From: Candidatus Poribacteria bacterium | Lineage (GTDB): Bacteria > Poribacteria > WGA-4E > JAJDTR01 | Direction of reading: 5' to 3' | NCBI GenBank assembly: GCA_022827055.1 | Contig: JAJDTR010000164.1 | Span: 62,001 to 126,000 of the forward strand | Length of the DNA stretch: 64,000 bases | In this document: positions 46,009 through 54,078 of the stretch, one piece after another | Numbering within the stretch: the stretch's first letter is position 1 | Layout of the letters: every line of letters starts with the position of its first letter | Position numbers and translations under genes: made by a program | The notes under the pieces: generated by a model | Told to the model about the DNA's origin: nothing | Databases searched by the model: none | What the model saw: only the letters and a program-made list of their open reading frames with translations

Positions 46009-46734
46009 TTACTTACCATTACCTTCCAAACCAAACAACCTGCGTCGCTCCGATGTCGTGCAAAGATGAGCGATGGAAGCAAATCGATTGGGGTCAACAC
46101 GTTCAGGCGTCCATTTTTCATAAATGAGAATCAACGATTTGCGTGGAGTTTCCGTGTAGTTATCCATCGCGGTATGCCAGCCATAGGAGTTGAACATAAT
46201 AGCAGTACCGGCTTTACCCGGAAACCGTTTGTGGCCAGGCATAGATTCCAAGCGAGTTGCGCCGGAATAGGGTCCCGCATCCGATTTGTGGCTTCCCGGG
46301 ATATAAGCAAATTCACCGGCTCGAAGTTCGACATCGTTGACGTAGATTTGAACCTTGATATGCAGCGGATTGCTATGAGGCACGTCCGGGTGCCAACCCG
46401 AATAACAAACCGGCCCCGGCGGAACTGTCCGAACCTGTGGCCCGAGTAAAACAAGATCGTCGTCCGTAAAAGCCATCAAATAACCGTAATAACTCGGATG
46501 ATCAATCAGGTTGACGAAAATCTCATCTTTGTCAAAAGGATCGGGAATGTCGTAAAACGATGCGGGGACTTGCCCGGCATCAACGCGATCGAGCCAATCT
46601 GACTTGCATGTCTCCGCCCAATAATCAAAAACCTCCTGCAACCGTTTCAACTCCGCGCCCTGAATTGCGTTTTCGAGGACTATATAACCGTATTCTTCCC
46701 ATTGAGCAGCTTCAGCTTCGGTGGGTCTAATCAT
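46009..46734 (-). CDS. Phytanoyl-CoA dioxygenase family protein
   Basis: 241 residues; the ATG follows GGGAGGTG by 5 nt. Complete PhyH domain: WEEYGYIVLENAIQGAEL, metal ligands His115 and Asp117 (SGWHPDVPH), distal His187 (YGWHTAMDNY) and the 2-oxoglutarate-binding Arg198. It is an Fe(II)/2-oxoglutarate oxygenase of unknown substrate; many members in marine lineages act on secondary metabolites or lipids. Single-gene unit with its own promoter. It is not closely similar to the HEAT-fused copy at 6700. Confidence 0.9.
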   Translation of the reverse strand: MIRPTEAEAAQWEEYGYIVLENAIQGAELKRLQEVFDYWAETCKSDWLDRVDAGQVPASFYDIPDPFDKDEIFVNLIDHPSYYGYLMAFTDDDLVLLGPQVRTVPPGPVCYSGWHPDVPHSNPLHIKVQIYVNDVELRAGEFAYIPGSHKSDAGPYSGATRLESMPGHKRFPGKAGTAIMFNSYGWHTAMDNYTETPRKSLILIYEKWTPERVDPNRFASIAHLCTTSERRRLFGLEGNGK

Positions 46735-46772
46735 GAGGCACCTCCCGCTTTCGCATAGTGTCTTATCATTGC

Positions 46773-46801
46773 ATTCTATTGAACCTGAGATTGGAACTCA
46801 A
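46773..46801 (-). promoter_or_regulatory. Probable sigma-70 promoter of the PhyH gene
   Basis: On the minus strand TTGAGT (46801-46796), 17-nt spacer, TAGAAT (46778-46773); the ATG is about 32 nt after the predicted start. Confidence 0.6.
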
Positions 46802-46889
46802 GGAAAATGTCTGTTCGGAGAATGCCCGATGATTTCAAGCAGTACAGATAACAATCTCCCATACCATTAGCTCGACTTTTTACATTTGT

Positions 46890-47170
46890 AAGGTGGGATC
46901 AAGTGAACGGATAGCGAGTGATCAACTGAGCGATTAGCGAAGGCGATAGAGATCCATAGGAATCCTTTGCCCACCATCTCCTATTGGGTGCGATCGACCG
47001 AGTAAACAACTAGGGATTAAGAAAGTAGACAACGAACCGCGATAGAAATCCCATAGAGTTCCCTTGCCATCAGGCGTATGAATAATGAACGCGATAGAGA
47101 TCCTACCTACCTTTAATAGCCCTGGATAATCAAACCATCGAATAGGCAGTGCGATTGACATCCCATAGGC
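46890..47170 (+). repeat. Dispersed repeat, several partial units
   Basis: GGGATCAAGTGAACGGATAG starts at about 46897, followed by CGAGTGATCAACTGAGCGAT, TAGCGAAGGCGATAGAGATC near 46935-46954. Further pieces are GATCGACCGAGTAAACAACT (about 46991), ACCGCGATAGAAATCCCATA (about 47036-47055), GAACGCGATAGAGATCCTAC (about 47083-47102) and TAATCAAACCATCGAATAGG (about 47126-47146), then GCAGTGCGATTGACATCCCA. The GCGATAGARATCC end occurs three times and a fourth copy is mutated. Confidence 0.75.
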
Positions 47171-47365
47171 ACGTAGAACGCAACAGTAGTAACACGAAGC
47201 AACTGCTCAAAAATCACCAAAAATGGTTCTCCTTCCGATTACCAAAGCAGGTTCTAAAGGCTTTTAGCCATATACATATTCTCATCTAAAATTACACGAT
47301 ATACGGCGTGGATTTAGAAATCCGCTCGAACTCTCATTCTTATTGCACGTTGGCGGTAGGAAGTC

Positions 47366-48793
47366 CTATTCAATTTCTGCCGCTGGCGGACTCGTCTTCC
47401 AGAACCCCGTCGCTTGCTCAAAGGCATGCGCCAATTGGAGTACTCCGAAATCGTCATGGTGCCGTCCTACAATTTGCACTCCCACTGGCAATCCTTCAGA
47501 CGTAAAACCGCACGGCACCGAGATGGCGGGAAGACCAATAGCACTTATGTAGTAGCACGATTTCATCCAATCAATATACGTGTCCATTTTCACGCCGTTG
47601 ATCTCGGTAATATATCGCTGATTAATGTCGAAAGGCGGCACCTGGCTAACCGGGAGAATTAGGAACTCGTAGGTCTCCATAAATTCTCGAAGGCGGTGAT
47701 AGAGTTCTGTCCGCTTCCGTTCAGCTTCCCCAATTTGCGGCCCGTTCAATTCCATACCCACTTCTACATTCCAGATCACGGAGTCCTTTATTTGATCTCG
47801 ATAGGTCTCCAACAATTTTCCAAACATGACTTCAAAACGCCAGGCTCGCCAAACGTGGAAGACTTCGTGCGCACCCGTGAAGTCGGGATCCACATCTTCA
47901 ACTTGGCAACCTAGGGATTCAAAGATGTGCCGCTCTCCGTCAATCACTGTGGTCACGCGTGGATCCACTGGAAGTTCACCCAAATCGCGGCTCCAAGCAA
48001 TGCGCACTCCCTCGAAATCGCGATCCAACGGGCGTGAGAAAAGACTTCCGGGCTCGGAAATAGCAATCGGTGAACGTGGGTCCGGTCCCGCGATAGCGCT
48101 CAACAAAAGCGCCGTGTCTTCTACAGTGCGAGCCATTGGGCCCTGCACCGATATGGGATACCATGCAAGCATGCTTGGCCAAAGAGGTACTCTCCCCGGA
48201 GACGGACGAAGTCCGACGACGTTACAGAAACTAGCCGGAAGGCGCAACGAGCCTCCGCTGTCGCTTCCATCTGCGATGGGTTGCATACCGCATGACAAGG
48301 AGACGGCTGCACCCCCGCTGCTTCCTCCGCAGGTTTTGGACGTGTCATAGGGATTCAATGTCTCGCCAAACACATCATTGTAGGTTTGCGCACCTGCTCC
48401 AAATTCCGGCACATTCGTTTTGCCAATTGTGACAGCACCCGCCTTCTTCAATCGTTCAACAATGAGACCATCATGATCAGGCACAGAATCTCGGTAGATC
48501 GGAGAACCCATTGTTGTCCGCATCCCTTTTGTCGGGACCAAGTCTTTATGTGCAATCGGCAAGCCGTGCAGTGGTCCCACTTCTCGATCTCGTGAAAATG
48601 CCTCGTCCGCCGCTTTGGCGGAATCCACCGCTTGTTCCGGATGCAAAGTGACAACCGCATTGACTTTTGGATTTACGCGGTCAATCTGTACCAAGTGGGC
48701 CTCCACCACCTCTCTAGCGGAAATGTCTTTGGCGCGGATTCGTCGTGCCAACTCAGTGGCAGTAAGGAAACAGATCTCCGAATTTGTCGCCAT
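47366..48793 (-). CDS. Amidase (amidase signature family)
   Basis: 475 residues. Catalytic triad of the family is visible: Lys83 (PIAHKDLVP), the cis-Ser in the CGGSSGGAA motif (Ser158/159) and the nucleophile Ser182 (GSDSGGSLR). Start MATNSEICFLTATELARRIR is typical; the ATG follows AAAGGG. It hydrolyses a carboxylic amide. GatA is a relative, but no gatB/gatC is nearby and the C-terminal part differs, so a catabolic amidase is more likely. The dehydrogenase gene upstream on the same strand ends 73 nt away and may be cotranscribed. Confidence 0.9.
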   Translation of the reverse strand: MATNSEICFLTATELARRIRAKDISAREVVEAHLVQIDRVNPKVNAVVTLHPEQAVDSAKAADEAFSRDREVGPLHGLPIAHKDLVPTKGMRTTMGSPIYRDSVPDHDGLIVERLKKAGAVTIGKTNVPEFGAGAQTYNDVFGETLNPYDTSKTCGGSSGGAAVSLSCGMQPIADGSDSGGSLRLPASFCNVVGLRPSPGRVPLWPSMLAWYPISVQGPMARTVEDTALLLSAIAGPDPRSPIAISEPGSLFSRPLDRDFEGVRIAWSRDLGELPVDPRVTTVIDGERHIFESLGCQVEDVDPDFTGAHEVFHVWRAWRFEVMFGKLLETYRDQIKDSVIWNVEVGMELNGPQIGEAERKRTELYHRLREFMETYEFLILPVSQVPPFDINQRYITEINGVKMDTYIDWMKSCYYISAIGLPAISVPCGFTSEGLPVGVQIVGRHHDDFGVLQLAHAFEQATGFWKTSPPAAEIE

Positions 48794-48866
48794 ATTTTAC
48801 CCTTTCTCAGAATTCATCTAGCCTACAGTCGCATATTTTAAGACTCGAGCAAATCTTCGACATGCC

Positions 48867-49916
48867 CTAATCTTCCCAGTCAAAAATTACTCCCAACATC
48901 GATTTTTCGCGCCGATATATCATCTCGTACGCCTTCGCCATCTCGGTATAGTGGAATCGATGGGTGACCAACCGCTTCGGTTCTAGGCGGCCTTCTTCCA
49001 TCAAAGAGAGGATATAACCGGCGGATTGATCCACAGCGAACCGATCGTATGCATCTTGTGCAGCGTACGGCGTAGTCTGATTCGTTGCTGGGTACAGATT
49101 CCCTGCGGCGCCTGACACGGCTATGATTGATATCCCTTTACCATAGAACAGTTCCATAGCGAGTGGGTTAAAATCAAGCGGCGGTTCGCCGCGGCCGAGG
49201 AGACTAACAATTGAAACTCTGCCGTTTCGCCGAACGATTTGCAGGGACGTGCGAAAAGCGGGCCATGGATTAGCCGTAAGAATAACAAGATCCACTCCAA
49301 CACCGTTAGTGAGGGAATTTAGCTTTTCACCAAGCATGGAGTCGTCGTGCATGAACACGGCATTCGCCCCCATTCCTTTTGCCATCTCAAGACGGACGGC
49401 ACTGTTTCCGATTCCGATTACTCTTGCGCCAAACACCTGTCCTAGCGCCACCGCTCCCAGTCCGAGTACCCCTAAACCTACGACTGCTACATTCTCGCCC
49501 GGCTGGAAATATGCTTTCCGATAGCAGAGATAACTAAGGTTATAAAGGTGTGCGTAGACCGCGTCCTCCGGATGAACTTCACTAGGAACCTTGACAATGT
49601 TTGGAGCATCTTTAATGATATATTCGGATTGATGTGTTTGCTGAGTTACCACGCGATCGCCCGCTTGAAAACGCTTGACGGCATGTCCCACTCCTTGTAC
49701 AACTCCCAAATTGCTGTCACCGACCGGCCTAGGATAGTCAGGCGCGCCAGGGACACGCTCGGCTCCTTCATAATTACCACGGTCAGTTCCGATTTTCAGG
49801 GCAGAAATTTCCGTTTTAATCCAAAGTTCATCGGGTTCGAGGTTACTCGTATCAAGTACATGTTCTTCAACATGCAAGTCCCTTGGCCCTCGTAGCATCG
49901 CAATCTTCATACACAT
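48867..49916 (-). CDS. Medium-chain (MDR) dehydrogenase/reductase without zinc ligands
   Basis: 349 residues; ATG at 49916, with a second ATG two codons on. GroES-like N-terminal half (ALKIGTDRGNYEGAERVPG) lacks the catalytic Cys and the four structural Cys of zinc alcohol dehydrogenases. The Rossmann half has VAVVGLGVLGLGAVALGQVF and GARVIGIGNSAVRLEMAKGM. Closest in style to threonine-dehydrogenase-like and BchC-like MDR proteins that work without zinc. Probably an NAD(P)-dependent oxidoreductase acting on a sugar or hydroxy acid; substrate unknown. Confidence 0.85.
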   Translation of the reverse strand: MCMKIAMLRGPRDLHVEEHVLDTSNLEPDELWIKTEISALKIGTDRGNYEGAERVPGAPDYPRPVGDSNLGVVQGVGHAVKRFQAGDRVVTQQTHQSEYIIKDAPNIVKVPSEVHPEDAVYAHLYNLSYLCYRKAYFQPGENVAVVGLGVLGLGAVALGQVFGARVIGIGNSAVRLEMAKGMGANAVFMHDDSMLGEKLNSLTNGVGVDLVILTANPWPAFRTSLQIVRRNGRVSIVSLLGRGEPPLDFNPLAMELFYGKGISIIAVSGAAGNLYPATNQTTPYAAQDAYDRFAVDQSAGYILSLMEEGRLEPKRLVTHRFHYTEMAKAYEMIYRREKSMLGVIFDWED

Positions 49917-50174
49917 CCCCCTAGTTTCGCAGACCGTGAATCTGTTTCCAAGAATTGCTGGATCTCAAAGCGTGTTCTTCATCGTGATTCTACCATCAGT
50001 ACAACTTTTTTTCGCAACGATGGCATCTGATGCGGGATCAAATGAGCAGACAGCGAGTGCGGTAGGGATCCCACAGGTGTATGGCAATCGTCAACAAAAA
50101 TACGCAAACGCTCATCTTCAAATCACAAATTATTGCCTTTACACCAATTTTTCAAACGGGCTCTTTCCGGAGAT
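49917..50174. other. Intergenic spacer with one dispersed repeat copy
   Basis: 258 nt after murJ on the minus strand. At 50036-50085 it reads GGGATCAAATGAGCAGACAG, then CGAGTGCGGTAGGGATCCCA, a diverged copy of the family. Confidence 0.55.
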
Positions 50175-51800
50175 TCAACTCGGATTCCCACGACGTGGAA
50201 GAGCATTCAGCACGCTACCCAACTCTTTGACGCTTAACAGTTTGCAAGAACCAAAAAATGTAACAACGCCTACAATGATTGGAACAAGCACCCCCGTCAA
50301 TCGTGCAATCACGCTGTCTACGTCCATCCAACCCTCAATCCAAGAATGCATCCCACTGCAGATTGTTCCCATAATGATGGAAGACACAAGGACCTTGGCT
50401 AAGAGTATCCCTACATTCCTCAACTCGAGGCTTCCTACTTTTCTATGCAGGAGTACCAGAAGCACCAAGAAATTCAGAGTAGTCGTACACGAGGTCGAAC
50501 ACGCTATAGCGCGATGATCTAACCCTAATCGGAAGATTAGGACATAGTTTAACACAATATTTGCCAGTATCGTGAATGCACTAACTATCACCGGCGTCCG
50601 AGTATTGTTGAACGCGTAAAATCCGTCCGTTACAATCTTGACCGCCGAAAAGCCGCATAATCCGAAGGCATAGAAGGAAAGCGCCAATGCTGTTTGTTGC
50701 GTGTCAAAGTCTGTTGCTTTCCCCCACTCAAAAATTAAGCGGCATATAGGCTCCGACAGCACCATTAAACCCACGGATGCAGGCAGCGTGAATAGGATTA
50801 TCAAGCGCAATGAATATGAGAAAGATTGGCGATAGTCTGCTAGCCTGTCCTGTACAACCAACTTGGAGAGATTCGGCAATGCCGCTGTGGAAATCGCCAC
50901 ACCAAATACCCCGATCGGGAGGTGCATGAGCCGAAATGCCCGAGTCAAATAGGTAATCCAACCCTCTCCTTGCGAGGCAAATCTTAAATTGACAAAAAGA
51001 TTAATCTGCAATGCCGCAGCTCCCACAACTGCGGGGATTATTAGTCGCACGACTTGCCGCATGCGTGGATCGCGAAAACTGATGCTTGGACGGTATCGAA
51101 ATCCGACGCGCCACATTGATGGGACTTGAACGAGAAACTGTAGTGCCCCACCGATTAGCACGCCAACTGCCAGACCCGTCGCCGGGTGCAGTCCCAGTTC
51201 CCGAGAAACATAGTATCCCCAGACACCAACGATTAATGACCCCAAATTAAAAAATGATGAGGCACAGGCCGGTACCCCAAATTTGCCCTTGCTGTTCAAC
51301 AACCCCATCGCTATCGCCGCAAACGAGACAAGAATAAGAAACGGAAACATGATTCGCGTGAGATAGACCGTTAGACTTCGTTTGTCGGTTAAACCAAACT
51401 CCTGATCGGAGTTCAACTGACTATCAAAGCCTTTTCCGCCTGTCATTAGATTCACGATTGGAGTAGCGGAAAATATTCCAATTAAACAGAGAACCGTAAG
51501 AACCAATGCCGTCAGACTGAAGACGCGGCTAGCTAGTCTTTGAGCGGCTTCTTCGCCTTCTTCAAGTTCGGTCGCGGTGAATGTTCTGACAAAAGCCTTG
51601 CTCAACACGCCTTCACCGAAGAGGTCCCGAAACAAGTTCGGAATGCGGAATGCAGCATAAAAAGCGTCGGCACTAACGCCTGCGGTGAAGAAATACGCAA
51701 TTGCCTGCTCGCGCATCAACCCAAGCAGGCGTGACACCGTAACGGCAAAACCGATAACTCCTGCAGATCTTGTTATCGTGGTAGGGTTGTCATTCTCCAT
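50175..51800 (-). CDS. murJ: Lipid II flippase MurJ
   Basis: 541 residues with about 14 membrane helices. TRSAGVIGFAVTVSRLLGLM with REQAIAYFF is the family start, followed by ADAFYAAFRIPNLFRDLFGE and GVLSKAFV. Also present are RLIIPAVVGAAALQINLFVN and RFASQGEGWITYLTRAFRLM. It moves the peptidoglycan precursor lipid II to the periplasm. It is transcribed alone, divergent from the DUF2203 gene. Confidence 0.95.
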   Translation of the reverse strand: MENDNPTTITRSAGVIGFAVTVSRLLGLMREQAIAYFFTAGVSADAFYAAFRIPNLFRDLFGEGVLSKAFVRTFTATELEEGEEAAQRLASRVFSLTALVLTVLCLIGIFSATPIVNLMTGGKGFDSQLNSDQEFGLTDKRSLTVYLTRIMFPFLILVSFAAIAMGLLNSKGKFGVPACASSFFNLGSLIVGVWGYYVSRELGLHPATGLAVGVLIGGALQFLVQVPSMWRVGFRYRPSISFRDPRMRQVVRLIIPAVVGAAALQINLFVNLRFASQGEGWITYLTRAFRLMHLPIGVFGVAISTAALPNLSKLVVQDRLADYRQSFSYSLRLIILFTLPASVGLMVLSEPICRLIFEWGKATDFDTQQTALALSFYAFGLCGFSAVKIVTDGFYAFNNTRTPVIVSAFTILANIVLNYVLIFRLGLDHRAIACSTSCTTTLNFLVLLVLLHRKVGSLELRNVGILLAKVLVSSIIMGTICSGMHSWIEGWMDVDSVIARLTGVLVPIIVGVVTFFGSCKLLSVKELGSVLNALPRRGNPS

Positions 51801-51847
51801 CTAACCCCCTGTCAGTGTTACAAGTAAACAGCTCTACCAGACTTTTT

Positions 51848-51876
51848 TTGACATTTGTGCGGTTGTAAGGTACACT
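51848..51876 (+). promoter_or_regulatory. Sigma-70 promoter ahead of a structured leader
   Basis: TTGACA (51848-51853), 17-nt spacer, TACACT (51871-51876). Predicted start near 51883, more than 220 nt before the DUF2203 start codon. Confidence 0.7.
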
Positions 51877-51882
51877 CTAGAA

Positions 51883-52050
51883 TCCCCACGAGCCAGCAAC
51901 CTCGTTTTGGCATACTGTTTCACTGTCGTTCCTAAAACACATCGAGTTGGATTTCGCCTCAAGGAGGCGGGGGACGACATTCGAGACTCTGACCTGCCCA
52001 AAAATTCGATGTTCCAAGCCCGACTGTTCCCGGTTGACTAAGCTGAATTG
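51883..52050 (+). ncRNA. Putative structured RNA or long 5' leader (6S-like shape)
   Basis: Nested pairings can be traced: CAACC (51897-51901) with GGTTG (52032-52036); TTTTGGCA (51905-51912) with TGCCCAAAA (51995-52003, one bulge); TGTCGTTCC (51924-51932) with GGGACGACA (51971-51979, one G-T); and the terminal hairpin CGCCTC-AAG-GAGGCG (51955-51969). A long rod with an internal bubble is reminiscent of 6S RNA, but no conserved primary sequence could be confirmed and there is no T-tract at the end. It may simply be the leader of the following gene. Confidence 0.35.
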
Positions 52051-52110
52051 GGCAATATAGGTGAACAAAGTGAAGATTTTCGCTGTACGAAGATTTACCG
52101 GAAGGGATGC

Positions 52111-52500
52111 ATGAAAATGCCTGAAAGAAAAAGAAACGTAACCGTCGATGAGGCGAATCAATTTGTTCCCATGCTCGAAAAAGACATGTTGGAATTGAAA
52201 TCACTCCGTAAGAAGTTGGAAGCCCTCGGTGTAGAGATGTCGGCGCTTTTTGAAAACGTGCATCTCAACGGCGGTCATCCCAAAACTCCAGAATTTCTTC
52301 AATTGACATCACAGTTTCGTAAAGTCATCGAACGTATAAATTCCTACGGTTGTGTGATAAAAAACATAGATCCCGGACTAGTGGACTTTCCTCACCTGCG
52401 AGATGGCCGGGAAGTTTACCTCTGCTGGCAGTTCGGCGAAAACGAAATTCGTTATTGGCATGATGTGGACGCCGGGTTCGCTGGTAGACAGCCTCTATAA
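52111..52500 (+). CDS. DUF2203 family protein
   Basis: 129 residues from ATG at 52111, just behind GAAGGGA; the frame runs further up to 52048 but lacks a ribosome site there. VTVDEANQFVPMLEKDMLEL begins a helical coiled-coil half. The C-terminal half has VIKNIDPGLVDFPHLRDGRE followed by VYLCWQFGENEIRYWHDVDA and GFAGRQPL, the family signature. It is a small, probably cytoplasmic protein of unknown function found in many bacteria. It converges with thiD, 29 nt away. Confidence 0.88.
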   Translation: MKMPERKRNVTVDEANQFVPMLEKDMLELKSLRKKLEALGVEMSALFENVHLNGGHPKTPEFLQLTSQFRKVIERINSYGCVIKNIDPGLVDFPHLRDGREVYLCWQFGENEIRYWHDVDAGFAGRQPL

Positions 52501-52529
52501 ACAACCCAAATCCGCTGCGCACCCATACA

Positions 52530-53339
52530 CTATGACTTTGCTTTGTGCCAGTCCCTATCCAAAAAATAGAAGTGGTTGGTTGGACCGTGCCCGTGTCCAA
52601 TATTCAGCCCCTCTCGAATGGCGTTGGTGATATATTCTTTCGCCGTCGCCACGGCTTCCACCATGTTCAATCCCAGAGCAAGGCGCGTCGCGATTGCAGC
52701 CGAATAGGTACAGCCCGTACCGTGTGTATTGTTTGTTTCTATCCGTGCTTCATCAAAAAGCGTGAATTCTCCCTCATCATACAATACATCTGTTGATCGA
52801 TTGCCCGGCAGATGCCCGCCCTTTACCAACACGGCTCCACACCCGAAGCTGTGGATAATCTCTGCCGCCTGTTTTGCGTCGTCCAGCGTCTCAATCTTGC
52901 GTTTTGCTAATAATTCTGCTTCATGCAAGTTAGGAGTTATGAGCTTCGCCAGAGAAATCAGATCCGCAATTAGGTGGTCTATTGCCTCCGTCTCTAGAAG
53001 AGAAAACTTGCTCTTGGACATCATCACGGGGTCGATAACGACATTTTTCGCATCAAATTCTCGCAACTTCCTCGCGACGGTCTGCACAATGCTTAAGGAA
53101 GACAGCATACCCGTTTTTAGGGCGGACACCTCAAAGTCGGTGAAAACCGCATCCAACTGTGCTTCAATGAGGTCCGATGGCAAATCATACGCGCGTGTGA
53201 TTTCCAGCGAATTCTGTGCCGTAACCGACGTAATAACGGACAACGCATAGCCGCCGTTCGCGTGGATCGATTTAATATCCGCCTGGACGCCAGCCCCGCC
53301 CCCGGAATCAGAACCCGCGATAGTTAGAACCTGTATCAT
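52530..53339 (-). CDS. thiD: Hydroxymethylpyrimidine/phosphomethylpyrimidine kinase
   Basis: 269 residues. VLTIAGSDSGGGAGVQADIK at the start, VIDPVMMSKSKFSLLETEAI, LITPNLHEAELLAKRKIETL and NTHGTGCTYSAAIATRLALG with the catalytic Asp-position region of the ribokinase fold. It phosphorylates HMP and HMP-P for thiamine synthesis. It starts 4 nt after the thiE stop, so the pair is cotranscribed. Confidence 0.95.
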   Translation of the reverse strand: MIQVLTIAGSDSGGGAGVQADIKSIHANGGYALSVITSVTAQNSLEITRAYDLPSDLIEAQLDAVFTDFEVSALKTGMLSSLSIVQTVARKLREFDAKNVVIDPVMMSKSKFSLLETEAIDHLIADLISLAKLITPNLHEAELLAKRKIETLDDAKQAAEIIHSFGCGAVLVKGGHLPGNRSTDVLYDEGEFTLFDEARIETNNTHGTGCTYSAAIATRLALGLNMVEAVATAKEYITNAIREGLNIGHGHGPTNHFYFLDRDWHKAKS

Positions 53340-53343
53340 CTTA

Positions 53344-53994
53344 TCAAGCTTTCCACTTCTCTAATTCCCTTAGATATTCTCGCGCTCGGTCAATGCTAGT
53401 GTCAGGCAACATTAACCCCGACATCACTGCCACGCCATACGCCCCAGCCTCAATGCACTCCCGTACCCGGCGAGGGGAAACTCCGCCCAATGCGAAGACG
53501 GGAATCTCAATTGCCGATGTCAAGTCGTCAAGTTTTTTCAAGCCTACAGTCGGTCCATATCCGGGTTTACTTGCAGTCGGGAAGATTGGGCTGTAAGTGA
53601 CAAAATCGGCGCCGTCCTTCTCCCGCGCCCGCGCCTCGCCAAGACTGTGAATGGAACAACCGATCGGTAGACTTTCTCCCGTTTGTACCTTTATCTGTTC
53701 TATTGACTGTGTGCTGGCTGGAAGGTGTACCCCGGGGACGCCAAGTTTCAACGCGATTTCCACTCGCGAATTAACAAAAAGCCGTGCGGAATATGACTTA
53801 CAAAGCTCGGCAATCGGCGCAGCCAGATCGAAGAACTCGACATCGCCTAAATCTTTTTCGCGGAGTTGAATCGCTGTAACACCCGCGTCCAATAGATTAT
53901 GAATCACATCATGCAGTGAGAGCGGTTCACACAGGGATCTGTCCGTAATCGCGTATAGTTTGAAGTCGATTGGCTGGTGTTTGTTATTGGTCAA
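53344..53994 (-). CDS. thiE: Thiamine phosphate synthase
   Basis: 216 residues from TTG at 53994. FKLYAITDRSLC start, VTAIQLREKDLGDVEFFDLA, RLFVNSRVEIALKLG with GVHLP, and DFVTYSPIFPTASKPGYGPT and VFALGGVSPRRVRECIEAGA. It joins HMP-PP and thiazole phosphate. No TPP riboswitch (CTGAGA-type) was seen in the 84 nt upstream. Confidence 0.94.
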   Translation of the reverse strand: MTNNKHQPIDFKLYAITDRSLCEPLSLHDVIHNLLDAGVTAIQLREKDLGDVEFFDLAAPIAELCKSYSARLFVNSRVEIALKLGVPGVHLPASTQSIEQIKVQTGESLPIGCSIHSLGEARAREKDGADFVTYSPIFPTASKPGYGPTVGLKKLDDLTSAIEIPVFALGGVSPRRVRECIEAGAYGVAVMSGLMLPDTSIDRAREYLRELEKWKA

Positions 53995-54078
53995 TCAAAT
54001 GGCTTCCAAGCACGGTTTGTTTTGAGGCCGGGGTCGGAGCGTGAGTGAACGATTCACCTGATTTCATGAATTCCACTC

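Larger units (their letters stand above)
46735..47365. other. Intergenic region with a long run of dispersed repeats
   Basis: 631 nt without a supported gene; a minus frame at 46934-47161 is made almost wholly of repeat units. Contains the promoter at 46773-46801 and repeats at 46890-47170. Confidence 0.6.

Noticed and set aside
46934-47161. 75-codon minus-strand frame
   Set aside because: It is translated repeat units and lacks a ribosome site.
53995-54078. TPP riboswitch before thiE
   Set aside because: The CTGAGA and ACCTGA-type core elements are absent in this short space.
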